Positions 16,531-27,527 of a stretch of DNA of 64,000 bases are shown piece by piece. Positions within the stretch are counted from its first letter, which is position 1. Each line of letters opens with the position of its first letter. The stretch covers positions 46,679 through 110,678 of the forward strand of contig CAMCYO010000005.1 in the NCBI GenBank assembly GCA_945884695.1, written 5' to 3'. Made by a program: the position numbers and the translations under genes. The notes below the pieces were generated by a model that did not search any database, was not told the DNA's origin, and was given only the letters and a program-made list of their open reading frames with translations. This DNA comes from Streptomyces griseus (lineage in GTDB: Bacteria; Actinomycetota; Actinomycetes; Nanopelagicales; Nanopelagicaceae).

Positions 16531-18008
16531 TAGAAACTCTCGTGAACTGGTGTAATTTCTAAACGCATCTTGCCTTCAGACATATCCGCAGGAATCGCAA
16601 TCGGATAAGTACCTGTAAAACAGGCTTGGCATAAGTTAGATTCAGCAATATGTGTAGCTTCTATCAAGCCTTCGAGTGAGACATAACCTAATGAATCAGC
16701 GCCAATTGATCTGCGAATTTCCTCTACACCCAAACCGCTTGCTATCAGCTCAGCGCGGGAAGCAAAATCAATACCGTAAAAACATGGCCATTTCACTGGC
16801 GGGCTGGAAATGCGCACATGAATTTCAGTTGCTCCAGCCTCGCGCAACATGCGGACAATTGCGCGTTGAGTATTGCCGCGAACGATTGAATCATCGACAA
16901 CAATAATTCTCTTGCCTTCGATAATTTCGCGCAGTGGGTTGAGTTTTAAACGAATACCCAACTGGCGAATCGTTTGGCTTGGTTGAATAAATGTACGACC
17001 CACATATGAATTCTTGACAAAACCAGAACCGTAGGGAATCCCAGAACTCTTTGCATAGCCAATAGCAGCCGGTGTCCCTGATTCTGGAACGGGAATAACA
17101 AGATCTGCTTCGACTGGATGTTCCTGTGCCAAACGCTCACCAACTGCTACGCGGGTTGCATGGATACCACGGCCAGCAATTGTTGTATCTGGCCGTGCTA
17201 AATAGACATATTCAAAGAGACAACCTTTTGGTTCGGGTTGTGCCCAGTGTTGTGCACGCAGTCCATCTTCATCAATGGCAATAAATTCACCTGGCTCAAC
17301 TTCTCTCACAAATGATGCACCGACTATGTCTAGGGCTGCAGTTTCGGATGCAATAACCCAACCGCGCTCTAGTTTGCCAACCACGAGTGGACGTACGCCG
17401 TGACGATCGCGCGCGGCATATAAAGTTTTCTCATCCATGAAAACTAAAGAAAATGCTCCTTCGAGTAATGGCAGTATTGACATTGCACTGGCTTCAAAGT
17501 TCTTTTCATCAGCGCCTGCAATGAGCGCAGTCATTAATTCAGTATCTGTGGTTCCGCCGTAATCTTTTGTTGGCGCTATTGCAATTTGTTTTTGCAATAA
17601 CTCTGCAAGATCGCCGGTGTTAGTTAAATTGCCATTATGGGCCAGGGCTAAAGTGCCGTACTTTGTCGGCCGAAGTGTTGGTTGTGCATTTGCCCAAGTG
17701 CTTGAACCAGTTGTTGAATATCTGCAATGCCCAATTGCTATATCTCCCGGAAGTGTTGCTAAATCACTTTCAGTAAAGACCTGTGAGACAAGGCCCATAT
17801 CCTTATAAACAAGGATTCTTTCTCCATCACTAGTTGCAATTCCTGCTGATTCTTGCCCGCGATGTTGCAGTGCGTAGAGACCGTAGAAAGTTAACTTTGC
17901 GACCTCTTCACCAGGTGCCCACACCCCAAAAATTCCGCAAGCATCTTGCGGTCCCTTTTCTCCAGAAAAGAGTTCGTGGGTAAGTAATCCATCCGGGCGA
18001 CGCGTCAC
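16530..18008 (-). CDS. purF: Amidophosphoribosyltransferase
   Basis: Commits PRPP to purine synthesis using glutamine. The mature N-terminal nucleophile is Cys24 (ACGIFGVW), so residues 1-23 would be a cleaved propeptide as in Bacillus-type PurF. The PRPP loop VVDDSIVRGNT lies at about 370-380. Cysteines suited to a [4Fe-4S] cluster are present (about residue 263, a KWPCFYG cysteine, and LCQAC near the C-terminus), again the Bacillus type. GTG start at 18008. Thirty-one bases separate it from purL. Confidence 0.97.
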   Translation of the reverse strand: MTRRPDGLLTHELFSGEKGPQDACGIFGVWAPGEEVAKLTFYGLYALQHRGQESAGIATSDGERILVYKDMGLVSQVFTESDLATLPGDIAIGHCRYSTTGSSTWANAQPTLRPTKYGTLALAHNGNLTNTGDLAELLQKQIAIAPTKDYGGTTDTELMTALIAGADEKNFEASAMSILPLLEGAFSLVFMDEKTLYAARDRHGVRPLVVGKLERGWVIASETAALDIVGASFVREVEPGEFIAIDEDGLRAQHWAQPEPKGCLFEYVYLARPDTTIAGRGIHATRVAVGERLAQEHPVEADLVIPVPESGTPAAIGYAKSSGIPYGSGFVKNSYVGRTFIQPSQTIRQLGIRLKLNPLREIIEGKRIIVVDDSIVRGNTQRAIVRMLREAGATEIHVRISSPPVKWPCFYGIDFASRAELIASGLGVEEIRRSIGADSLGYVSLEGLIEATHIAESNLCQACFTGTYPIAIPADMSEGKMRLEITPVHESF

Positions 18009-18039
18009 CTGCTCATCCTAACTCCACTGTTGGTATGGC

Positions 18040-20271
18040 TCATCCGAACAACTTTGGGAAAGTTTCCATAAAGGCTGCACGTAATTCGGTTAAGTCCAGG
18101 ACCACATCATTGATTGTCAGGCTCTCACCGCCTGTTTCACCAATTTTCGTTACGGTAATTTTATCTTTGGATGCTAGGGCAAGAAGTGCTGGAGCGTTTT
18201 CCTTCTGCATTGCAACTACAACCCTTCCTGGAGTTTCGCTCAATAGAGCAGTTGCTAAATCTCCTTCTAGTGTGATGGTTGCCCCAATATTATTTTCTAG
18301 AACCATCTCCGTAAGGGTTGCTGTTAAACCACCTTGGCTTACATCATGGCGCGCACTGCACAAACTTTGACTCTCAAGTAAAAAATCAATGAGAGACATT
18401 TCATTTTTCAAATTAGCTAATGGAGCCTGTCCTCCACGTTCATTATGTAAGTAAGCCCACTGACTGCCAGCTAAATCAGCTCGGGTTTGGCCAAGTAAAT
18501 AAAGTTCTAAACCTGCAACATCAAATGACATCGGCATCCGAGTACGCACATCCTGAATGACACCAAGGACTCCAATAATTGGCGTTGGCAAAATCGCAAC
18601 ATCACCTGTTTGGTTATAGAATGAGACATTTCCACCGGTTACGGGAAGTCCCATTTCCAAACAACCATCTGCCAGTCCTCGAACTGTTTCTGCAAATTGC
18701 CACATCACGGCAGGATCTTCAGGTGAACCAAAGTTCAAACAATTTGTTACTGCAAGAGGTTTTGCCCCTGCGGTTGCAATATTTCTTGCCGCCTCCGCTA
18801 AAGCTAATTTAGCTCCTTCATACGGGTTCAAATATGACCACGACGCATTGGCATCGGTAGAGATCGCAACACCTAGGTGGGTATTTTCATCAATACGAAC
18901 CATTCCCGCATCTTGAGGTTGCGATTGAATCGTATTTCCTTGGACATATTTATCGTATTGAGCCGTAACCCATGATTTATCAGCCATATTGGCACTCGAC
19001 ATAAGTTTGAGAATTGCTGCTTTTATCTCGGCGTTATTTTTTGGCATTGGTATATCAAGAACTTTTGCGTTGAGTTGATCAAAGTATCCAGGCTTAGCCA
19101 TTGGTCGGTTGTATACAGGACCTTCGTGAGCAACGGTGCGTGGTGGAACATCAACAATAACTTCACCATGCCAAGTAATAATCAATCGATCCCCATCAGT
19201 TACTTTTCCAATTACCGTAACTGTTACATCCCACTTCTCACATATTTCCAAAAAGCGCGCAATCTTGGAAGGTTCGACAATTGCGCACATACGTTCTTGA
19301 GATTCACTCATCAAAATTTCTTCAGGTGACAAACTCGGATCCCTAAGCGGAACTTTCTCGAGCTCGACTTCCATTCCGCCAGAACCACCAGAAGCTAATT
19401 CACTTGTTGCGCAGGAGAGGCCCGCACCACCCAAGTCTTGAATACCAACTACTAAATCTTCAGCAAATATTTCTAGCGAACATTCGATAAGAACCTTTTC
19501 TGTAAACGGATCGCCGACTTGCACACTTGGCCTCTTTGCAGGAACACTTGCGCCAAATGTTTCACTTGCTAATACAGATACTCCACCAATTCCATCGCCT
19601 CCAGTTTTTGCACCAAATAAAACAACTAAGTTTCCGGGACCAGAAGCTTTTGCTAATTTAATTTGTTCATGGCGCATTACTCCAACGCAGAGTGCATTAA
19701 CAAGTGGGTTGCCGGCATACGTTTGATCAAAAATTATTTCACCGCCAATATTAGGAAGGCCTAAACAGTTCCCATATCCGCCGATACCAGCGATAACACC
19801 TGGTAATACGCGCCTTGTATCTGGGGCATCTGCTGGCCCAAAACGAAGTGGATCCATCACTGCAATCGGTCTAGCGCCCATAGTTAAAATATCGCGAACA
19901 ATTCCACCAATGCCTGTTGCAGCGCCTTGATACGGCTCAATAAATGACGGGTGGTTGTGGGATTCGATTTTAAAAGTAACTGCGTAACCTTGACCAACAT
20001 CTACAACTCCCGCGTTTTCACCAATTCCGACCAGGAGTGCATCGCTCTTCGGTGCTTTTTCTCCGAATTGGCGAAGATGCACTTTCGAAGATTTGTATGA
20101 GCAATGTTCTGACCACATCACTGAATACATTGCTAATTCACTCGACGATGGACGTCTACCTAATATTTCGCGGATACGTTGGTATTCATCGCCCTTAAGT
20201 CCCAACTCAGCAAAAGGTTGGACTTGGTCTGGAGTTGTCGATGCAATTGCAACTGTATCTAGTGCCATCAC
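18040..20271 (-). CDS. purL: Phosphoribosylformylglycinamidine synthase subunit II
   Basis: ATP-dependent synthetase subunit of the three-part FGAM synthase (PurS-PurQ-PurL); ammonia comes from PurQ. At 743 residues it is the small PurL form expected when purS and purQ are separate genes. Motifs: [12 protein letters not shown] (about 48-60), [13 protein letters not shown] with the catalytic histidine (about 100-112), then [11 protein letters not shown]; the second PurM-like half holds [10 protein letters not shown]. The start overlaps the purQ stop by four bases. Confidence 0.97.
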   Translation of the reverse strand: MMALDTVAIASTTPDQVQPFAELGLKGDEYQRIREILGRRPSSSELAMYSVMWSEHCSYKSSKVHLRQFGEKAPKSDALLVGIGENAGVVDVGQGYAVTFKIESHNHPSFIEPYQGAATGIGGIVRDILTMGARPIAVMDPLRFGPADAPDTRRVLPGVIAGIGGYGNCLGLPNIGGEIIFDQTYAGNPLVNALCVGVMRHEQIKLAKASGPGNLVVLFGAKTGGDGIGGVSVLASETFGASVPAKRPSVQVGDPFTEKVLIECSLEIFAEDLVVGIQDLGGAGLSCATSELASGGSGGMEVELEKVPLRDPSLSPEEILMSESQERMCAIVEPSKIARFLEICEKWDVTVTVIGKVTDGDRLIITWHGEVIVDVPPRTVAHEGPVYNRPMAKPGYFDQLNAKVLDIPMPKNNAEIKAAILKLMSSANMADKSWVTAQYDKYVQGNTIQSQPQDAGMVRIDENTHLGVAISTDANASWSYLNPYEGAKLALAEAARNIATAGAKPLAVTNCLNFGSPEDPAVMWQFAETVRGLADGCLEMGLPVTGGNVSFYNQTGDVAILPTPIIGVLGVIQDVRTRMPMSFDVAGLELYLLGQTRADLAGSQWAYLHNERGGQAPLANLKNEMSLIDFLLESQSLCSARHDVSQGGLTATLTEMVLENNIGATITLEGDLATALLSETPGRVVVAMQKENAPALLALASKDKITVTKIGETGGESLTINDVVLDLTELRAAFMETFPKLFG

Positions 20272-20939
20272 TTACCAACCAAGGAAGTTAAAACGGATGT
20301 AAAAAACGCTAAGCCATCTATACTTGGTCCAGTGAGGGAATCAATTGCATGCTCTGGGTGGGGCATAATTCCAACAACATTTCCTTTTGCATTTGTAATA
20401 CCAGCAATCAAATTGCGTGAACCATTTGGATTTTCTCCCAAATAGCGAGCAATTACTCTGCCTTCGCTTTCGAGTTGAGCCAATGTTGAGTCGTCACATT
20501 GAAAAGATCCTTCTCCATTTTTGAGAGGAATGACAATTTCTTGGTTTTTTACAAAATTAGAGGTCCATGCGCTCGTGGTGTTTTCGATGCGAATTTTTTG
20601 CGGTCCACAAAGAAAGTGCAAACCTTGATTTCGGGTAAGCGCCCCTGGCAGTAGATGCGACTCGCACAGGATTTGGAAACCATTACAAATTCCCAACACT
20701 GGTAAACCAGATTTTGCTTGCTCAATAATTGATGTCATAACGGGCGCAAAACGAGAAATCGCACCACAGCGCAAGTAATCACCATATGAAAACCCGCCCG
20801 GCAGAATTACCGCATCAACCCCATGTAAATCGCTATCTCTGTGCCAAAGTGAAACTGGTGTTGCGCCAGCAAATCGCACCGCTCTTGCAGCGTCCTGATC
20901 ATCAAGGGAACCTGGAAAAGTTACAACTCCAACTTTCAT
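20268..20939 (-). CDS. purQ: Phosphoribosylformylglycinamidine synthase subunit I (glutaminase)
   Basis: Class I glutamine amidotransferase domain of 223 residues. The nucleophile is Cys85 in [11 protein letters not shown], and the His-Glu pair is in MPHPEHAID near residue 195. It supplies ammonia to PurL through the PurS-bridged complex. Its ATG at 20939 directly abuts the purS stop, and its stop overlaps the purL start by four bases. Confidence 0.97.
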   Translation of the reverse strand: MKVGVVTFPGSLDDQDAARAVRFAGATPVSLWHRDSDLHGVDAVILPGGFSYGDYLRCGAISRFAPVMTSIIEQAKSGLPVLGICNGFQILCESHLLPGALTRNQGLHFLCGPQKIRIENTTSAWTSNFVKNQEIVIPLKNGEGSFQCDDSTLAQLESEGRVIARYLGENPNGSRNLIAGITNAKGNVVGIMPHPEHAIDSLTGPSIDGLAFFTSVLTSLVGK

Positions 20940-21185
20940 CTATTTCTCAACCCTTACAACAAATGTTTCAATGACGGGATTTGCGAGAAGCGTCTCTGCA
21001 GCTTTAGAAATCTCGGCAAGTTGTGCTGGTGTTGGGTCGCCATCAATTTCAATCTCAAAACGTTTGCCTTGTCTTACCGATTGAGCAAAAGTAAATCCCA
21101 GACGCGGTAGCGCAGCACCAACAGCTTGACCTTGCGGGTCAAGAATTTCAGGCTTCAGCATTACATCTACCACTATCTTCGCCAT
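20940..21185 (-). CDS. purS: Phosphoribosylformylglycinamidine synthase subunit PurS
   Basis: An 81-residue alpha-beta protein with the conserved opening KIVVDVMLKPEILDPQG and GLPRLGF-like GAALPRLGFTF near residues 23-33, followed by the VRQGKRFEIE strand. PurS bridges PurL and PurQ in the FGAM synthase complex. It lies between purC (27 bp) and purQ (0 bp). Confidence 0.95.
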   Translation of the reverse strand: MAKIVVDVMLKPEILDPQGQAVGAALPRLGFTFAQSVRQGKRFEIEIDGDPTPAQLAEISKAAETLLANPVIETFVVRVEK

Positions 21186-21212
21186 CTCATCTGCTCCTTT
21201 TGTTGGTTATAA

Positions 21213-22094
21213 CTATCCGCTGAACTGATTTCCAGTTAAGCGCAAATATGCATCGCGATATCTCTGTGCAGTTTTTTCAACTACTTCAGGAGGTAATTGC
21301 GGTGGGGTGGATTTGCGATCCCAACCACTCGATAGCAAATAATCACGTAGATATTGTTTATCGAAAGAGATTTGCGCAGTGCCCGGCTTCCATTCTTGTG
21401 CGCTCCAAAAACGAGAAGAGTCAGGTGTCAGCGCTTCATCACCGAGGGTTATCTGTCCATCTTCACTTAAACCAAATTCAAATTTTGTGTCAGCTAAAAT
21501 AATTCCCCGCCCCTGCGAAAATTCTGCAGCTTTTTCATAGAGTTTGATTGTTAATTCACGAAGGCGTGGTGCTTCAGGAACCAACTCCTTAGCTTGCTCA
21601 AAAGTTATATTGATGTCGTGATCCCCCACTTCTGCTTTCGTTGCGGGAGTAAAAAGAGTTTCTTTGAGTTTTGATCCATCAAGTAATCCATCTTCAAGTG
21701 AAACACCACAAACGCTTTTGCTCGCTTGATATTCACTCCAACCGCTACCTGTTAGAAATCCGCGTGCAACGCATTCAATAGGAAACATGGTTAATGGTTT
21801 TGCAATGAAAGCTCGGCCCTTAACCACTTCAGGCACATCAGTGCTGATTACATGATGTGAGACAACTTCTGAAAGTTTTTCAAACCAAAAGAGCGAGAGA
21901 GCTGTGAGAATTTTGCCTTTTTCTGGAATGGCGGTTTGTAACACCCAATCAAAAGCTGAAACACGATCAGAGGCCACCAGCAATAATTGATCTTTGTCGT
22001 TTGAGTAAAGATCTCTTACTTTTCCGGTACGCAAGTGTTTCCACCCGGGTATCGAAGGCGCCGGCGGTGGACCGGCTGGGCCGAAGCCGCTCAC
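21213..22094 (-). CDS. purC: SAICAR synthase
   Basis: Phosphoribosylaminoimidazole-succinocarboxamide synthase, joining CAIR and aspartate with ATP. Seen: GKVRDLY near residues 23-29, LLLVASDRVSAFDW (about 37-50), VIECVARG-type PIECVARGFLTGSGW, and KFEFGL with LGDEALTPDSSRFW in the C-terminal half. Length 293 is usual. The start overlaps purB by four bases. No purE or purK is in the window, so the preceding carboxylation step is encoded elsewhere. Confidence 0.96.
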   Translation of the reverse strand: MSGFGPAGPPPAPSIPGWKHLRTGKVRDLYSNDKDQLLLVASDRVSAFDWVLQTAIPEKGKILTALSLFWFEKLSEVVSHHVISTDVPEVVKGRAFIAKPLTMFPIECVARGFLTGSGWSEYQASKSVCGVSLEDGLLDGSKLKETLFTPATKAEVGDHDINITFEQAKELVPEAPRLRELTIKLYEKAAEFSQGRGIILADTKFEFGLSEDGQITLGDEALTPDSSRFWSAQEWKPGTAQISFDKQYLRDYLLSSGWDRKSTPPQLPPEVVEKTAQRYRDAYLRLTGNQFSG

Positions 22095-23512
22095 CGGATA
22101 GAGCCGGGTTTGTACTGCGCAGAGGCAGGGTGCGCGGAAGTAATCGCGTCGATGCGACTAACAACTCGAGCAATTTGTTGGCGAGCATCGCCAGTAAATT
22201 CAAGTGGGTTATTGATGAGCGCATCAAGTGCCGCGCGATCCAACGGAATTCGTGAATCGTCGCCCAGTGCTTGCAAAAGTGAATGTGACTTACCAGCGCG
22301 CATATCAAGAGCTGCTTTTGTTGAATGCTCTTTGATTACTTCGTGTGCAAGCTCTCTGCCAACGCCTGCCTTAATACTCGCCATGAGAAACTTTGTTGAT
22401 GCAAGAAAAGGTAAATACTTTTCAAGTTCCGCCGCAATGACTTGAGGGAATGCACCAAACTCTTCAAGAACTGTAAGTGTCGTTTCTAGAAGTCCGTCAA
22501 TTGCATAAAACGCATCAGCAATCGCAACTCGACGAACTACGCTGCATGAAACATCGCCCTCATTCCACTGATCTCCTGCAAGTTCACTCACCATAGATGC
22601 ATATCCACGCAATACAACGGCAAGGCCATTGATGCGCTCACATGAACGAGTATTCATTTTATGTGGCATAGCCGATGATCCAACTTGCCCAGCTTTAAAT
22701 CCTTCAGTTACAAGCTCGGCGCCTGCCATGAGGCGAATTGAGGTGGCAAGGGATGATGGACCTGATGCAATTTGAACCAAAGTAGTAACAACGTCGTAAT
22801 CTAGCGAGCGCGGATAAATTTGACCAGTGGAATCTAGAACGCGATTAAAACCTAATTCCTTTGCAACAGCGCTTTCCAATTTCTGATGTGCCTCTGTCGA
22901 TCCCAGTAAATCAATTGAATCTTGAGCTGTACCAACGGGACCTTTTATTCCACGTATTGGATAACGCTCGAGCAGTGAGCTAAGTCTTTCGTATGCAAAA
23001 AGTATTTCCTCTGCTGAACTTGCAAAGCGTTTGCCCAGCGTTGTTATCTGTGCTGGAACATTATGTGAGCGACCGGCGATCGGCTGGTCTGCATAGTGCA
23101 CAGCGCGTTCACCAAGCCGTGCAAGCAGAGCAATAGTTTTGCTCTGAACAAGGTTGAGGCCATTGCGAATCTGTAACGCCTCAATATTTTCCGTTAAATC
23201 CCGACTTGTCATGCCTGCGTGGATTATTTCGTGTCCAGCTAGAGCATTAAATTCTTCAATACGTGCTTTGACATCATGGCGAGTAACTTTTTCCCGGTTA
23301 TCGATAGAAATTAAATCAACCTGTGTAAGAACTTTCTCATAATCAGCAATCACAGAATCTTTTATCGGATGACCTAAAGCAGATTGTGCGCGAGCAACAG
23401 ACAGCCACAGTTTTCGCTCTGCAATGATTTTGGCTTCTGGCGCAAAAATCTCTCGCATCTCATGTGATGCATATCGATTAGCCAGAACACTCACTAGTAC
23501 ATTCTCTCCCAT
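22091..23512 (-). CDS. purB: Adenylosuccinate lyase
   Basis: Cleaves fumarate from SAICAR and from adenylosuccinate, so it works in both IMP and AMP synthesis. Fumarase/aspartase superfamily: the signature GSSAMPHKMN with the catalytic serine is near residue 278, the TSRDLTEN segment near 104-111 and the GRSHNVPAQ histidine region near 145-153. 473 residues is the actinobacterial long form. ATG 23512 directly follows the purD stop. Confidence 0.96.
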   Translation of the reverse strand: MGENVLVSVLANRYASHEMREIFAPEAKIIAERKLWLSVARAQSALGHPIKDSVIADYEKVLTQVDLISIDNREKVTRHDVKARIEEFNALAGHEIIHAGMTSRDLTENIEALQIRNGLNLVQSKTIALLARLGERAVHYADQPIAGRSHNVPAQITTLGKRFASSAEEILFAYERLSSLLERYPIRGIKGPVGTAQDSIDLLGSTEAHQKLESAVAKELGFNRVLDSTGQIYPRSLDYDVVTTLVQIASGPSSLATSIRLMAGAELVTEGFKAGQVGSSAMPHKMNTRSCERINGLAVVLRGYASMVSELAGDQWNEGDVSCSVVRRVAIADAFYAIDGLLETTLTVLEEFGAFPQVIAAELEKYLPFLASTKFLMASIKAGVGRELAHEVIKEHSTKAALDMRAGKSHSLLQALGDDSRIPLDRAALDALINNPLEFTGDARQQIARVVSRIDAITSAHPASAQYKPGSIR

Positions 23513-24724
23513 TTAATTGCCCTTCTCAGCCACCGACGCATTGAAGGCGATATCGGTGCGATAGAAGCTTCCTTCGACCTCAATTTGGCTGATTGCGCGG
23601 TATGCGCGGTCCCGTGCTTCCGTCAAATCACTGCCAACCCCAGTGGCGCTCAATATTCGACCGCCTCCGGCCTGAAATATAAAGGTATCTGCGATAGTCG
23701 GAAGTTTGGCAACTAGTTGGTACTTCTTTGGATCTGTTGGGTATCCCTGCGCCGCGAGAACAACAGTGACTGCAGAGAGTGGATGCCACGCGATCTTTTC
23801 ACCTTCTAAATTGCGAGTTGCTGCTTTGTATAGCAAAGATGCAAGAGGTGTTTTTAGCCTTGGAATTAATACTTGCGTCTCTGGATCACCAAAGCGTGCA
23901 TTGAATTCAATAACTCGAATTCCATGATCAGTTAAAGAAAGTCCTGCATATAGAAGTCCAATAAAAGGTGTTCCGCGAGCAGCCATCTCGGCAATCATTG
24001 GAGCAAGAACTTCGCGATGTGTTTGTTCGACGATGTCACTTGGTGCCCATGGTAATGGTGAGTACGCACCCATGCCTCCAGTATTAGGTCCTTGGTCTCC
24101 ATCGAGCGCACGTTTGAAATCTTGTGCCGGCTCAAGTGCCAATATTGTTTTGCCATCAGAGATACCAAATAATGAAATTTCAGGGCCATCAAGAAATTCT
24201 TCAATCACCACTCGTTTGCATGAAAGCGCATGGTCAAGTGCAACTTGGCGGTCATCTGTTACAACTACGCCTTTACCGCCAGCTAAACCATCATCTTTAA
24301 CAACGTAAGGGGGTGAAAAATAATCAAGTGCTTTCTCAATTTCCATTCTGTTTTCGCAGGTAAAACTTTTTGCCGTTGCAACACCAGCATCATGCATTAC
24401 TTCTTTGGCAAAGTTTTTCGAACCTTCCAATTGCGCTGCAGCTTTTGAAGGCCCAAAGGTTGCAAAACCTGCTGCACGCAATTGATCACACACGCCATTT
24501 ACTAAAGGCGCTTCTGGGCCAATGACAACTAAATCCACATCTAACTCTTGAGCAAGTGCCACTACTGCACCGTTATCTAAAATATCTACATCATGCAGCG
24601 TGGCAATTTCTGCAATCCCAGCATTACCGGGAGCGCAATGAATCTCCGTAACTTCTGGATCTGCTTTTAACCCTAGCGCGAGTGCGTGTTCTCTACCGCC
24701 GCCGCCAACTAGGAGGATTCTCAT
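23513..24724 (-). CDS. purD: Phosphoribosylamine-glycine ligase
   Basis: GAR synthetase, step two of purine synthesis. N-terminal Rossmann-like GGGGREHALA (about 7-16), an ATP-grasp domain with GPSKAAAQLEGSK, VVKDDGLAGGKGV (about 141-153), and the signature FNARFGDPETQ (about 277-287). 403 residues is slightly short of the usual 420 but complete. Two bases from purA, zero from purB. Confidence 0.96.
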   Translation of the reverse strand: MRILLVGGGGREHALALGLKADPEVTEIHCAPGNAGIAEIATLHDVDILDNGAVVALAQELDVDLVVIGPEAPLVNGVCDQLRAAGFATFGPSKAAAQLEGSKNFAKEVMHDAGVATAKSFTCENRMEIEKALDYFSPPYVVKDDGLAGGKGVVVTDDRQVALDHALSCKRVVIEEFLDGPEISLFGISDGKTILALEPAQDFKRALDGDQGPNTGGMGAYSPLPWAPSDIVEQTHREVLAPMIAEMAARGTPFIGLLYAGLSLTDHGIRVIEFNARFGDPETQVLIPRLKTPLASLLYKAATRNLEGEKIAWHPLSAVTVVLAAQGYPTDPKKYQLVAKLPTIADTFIFQAGGGRILSATGVGSDLTEARDRAYRAISQIEVEGSFYRTDIAFNASVAEKGN

Positions 24725-24726
24725 CG

Positions 24727-26013
<1,287 letters not shown>

Positions 26014-26044
26014 TTAAGCCTTTCTGTTATGACGGGCAGGACAA

Positions 26045-27079
26045 TTAAGCAAGTAAAGAAGTACCGGTAGATCTCAAATCTTCGCATCCGCGCGCAACGC
26101 GTGCAGCCATTCCGGCTTCAGCAGCTTTGCCCCAAGCACGTGGGTCGTATGCTTTTTTATTTCCCACTTCTCCATCAACTTTAAGCACGCCATCGTAATT
26201 TTTTAGTACGTGATCTGCAACTGGACGTGTATATGCATATTGAGTATCGGTGTCGATATTCATCTTGATTACACCGTAATCAAGGGCTTCACGAATCTCA
26301 CTCAAAAGTGAGCCAGAACCGCCATGAAATACCAAGTCCATCGGTTTGCTGCCTTCGGGCATCCCTAGTTTCTTTGCAACCGCGTCCTGCAGAGTGCGCA
26401 AAATCTTTGGTTGCAGAACGACATTGCCTGGCTTGTAAACACCGTGCACATTGCCAAATGTTGCTGCTACTAAATATCTTGCCTTTGGATCGGTTCCCAG
26501 TGTTTCAACTGTCAATAATGCATCTTCAGGATGTGAATACAACTTTGCATCATGCTTTGCTTCAACGCCATCTTCTTCTCCACCAACAACACCAATTTCG
26601 ATTTCAAGAATAGTTTTTGCTGCAACGGAAAGTTTTAGCATTTCAGAGGCAACTCGCATATTTTCTTTCATATCAACTGCTGAGCCATCCCACATATGAG
26701 AATTAAAAAGGGGTGCCTTTCCATCTTTAATACGTTGCGCACCTAGTTCTAAAAGCGGGCGCATAAATCCATCAATTTTTTCTGCTGGGCAATGATCTGT
26801 GTGTATGCCAATATGAACGTTATAATTTTTTGCGACAACGTGTGCAAACTCTGCAAGTGCAACTGCACCATCGACCATTTTCTTTACAGTTGATCCAGAT
26901 GCGTATTCAGCACCGCCCCACGAAATTTGAATAATTCCATCTGAACCAGCTTCGGCAAAACCACGAATTGCTGCAACTATTGTTGATGATGATGAAATAT
27001 TGATTGCCGGGTATGCAAATGCACCGGCTTTTGCGCGATCTAACATCTGTGAATAAATCTCAGGACTAGCAATTGGCAT
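26045..27079 (-). CDS. fbaA: Class II fructose-bisphosphate aldolase
   Basis: Zinc-dependent cleavage of fructose-1,6-bisphosphate in glycolysis and the reverse in gluconeogenesis. Seen: HTDHC (93-97) with a zinc histidine and the catalytic Asp, the EIEIGVVGGEEDG segment (about 160-172) with a metal-ligand Glu, GNVHGVY and FHGGSGS (about 252-258), and NIDTDTQ for phosphate binding. 344 residues is the class II long form. It heads the minus-strand run into purA. Confidence 0.95.
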   Translation of the reverse strand: MPIASPEIYSQMLDRAKAGAFAYPAINISSSSTIVAAIRGFAEAGSDGIIQISWGGAEYASGSTVKKMVDGAVALAEFAHVVAKNYNVHIGIHTDHCPAEKIDGFMRPLLELGAQRIKDGKAPLFNSHMWDGSAVDMKENMRVASEMLKLSVAAKTILEIEIGVVGGEEDGVEAKHDAKLYSHPEDALLTVETLGTDPKARYLVAATFGNVHGVYKPGNVVLQPKILRTLQDAVAKKLGMPEGSKPMDLVFHGGSGSLLSEIREALDYGVIKMNIDTDTQYAYTRPVADHVLKNYDGVLKVDGEVGNKKAYDPRAWGKAAEAGMAARVARGCEDLRSTGTSLLA

Positions 27080-27185
27080 CTAGCTCTCCCATTCACTCGT
27101 ACGAATGTAAATCTCGAATCGAGCGCGCCTTCGGGCTGACTTTGAGGCTTACGCCCAATCCCACCACATTTGTGGCCAGATGGAC

Positions 27186-27226
27186 AAAATCGCCATACGG
27201 TGAAGGCTCCGTATGGCGATTTTTAT
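27186..27226 (-). terminator. Strong stem-loop terminator
   Basis: A 15-pair stem, AAAATCGCCATACGG with CCGTATGGCGATTTT, closes an eight-base loop (TGAAGGCT on the plus strand). On the minus strand it ends in TTTTG and lies 25 bases after the stop of the 36-residue peptide gene; on the plus strand it is followed by TTTTTATTT. Nothing else nearby needs a terminator. Confidence 0.85.
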
Positions 27227-27250
27227 TTGCTTTGAGCGCAAGCCCCTATC

Positions 27251-27361
27251 TCAATGAGGCAGGGTGCCCAGCATTTTGGCAAGTAGCAAGAAGAGCTTGC
27301 CGACCAATGAAGGGGTAGAGAGAATCTTCATAAAGGCTGCAATGAATGCTGCAAGTGTCAT
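27251..27361 (-). CDS. 36-residue hydrophobic/amphipathic peptide gene
   Basis: A 36-codon frame from ATG 27361 to TGA 27251, preceded by a strong ribosome-binding site (GAAAGGAA, spacing four to five bases) and followed by a stem-loop terminator. The peptide begins MTLAAFIAAFMKIL and ends LLLAKMLGTLPH; about two thirds of residues are hydrophobic, with lysines at about 12, 22 and 29 giving an amphipathic helix broken by STPS. It could be a small membrane protein, a secreted membrane-active peptide of the modulin type, or a toxin-like peptide. No family is recognised. It lies between the divergent fbaA and acs genes. Confidence 0.6.
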   Translation of the reverse strand: MTLAAFIAAFMKILSTPSLVGKLFLLLAKMLGTLPH

Positions 27362-27527
27362 TTTTCCTTTCTTATTACTGTACTTCTCACGAGGAGTTCA
27401 TGGATGGGATGAGGCGCATTCTCACTCTCAATGTGAGCCTTTCTCATAACGTTCGGAGAAGATGTGAATAACTCGTCACTGTGAATCTCTACCTAAAAGG
27501 TGCCTTGCAGAGTAATCTCGGCGCATC

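Noticed and set aside
27432..27480. TGTGA words upstream of acs as a Crp site
   Set aside because: No partner half-site at the right spacing; too weak to call.
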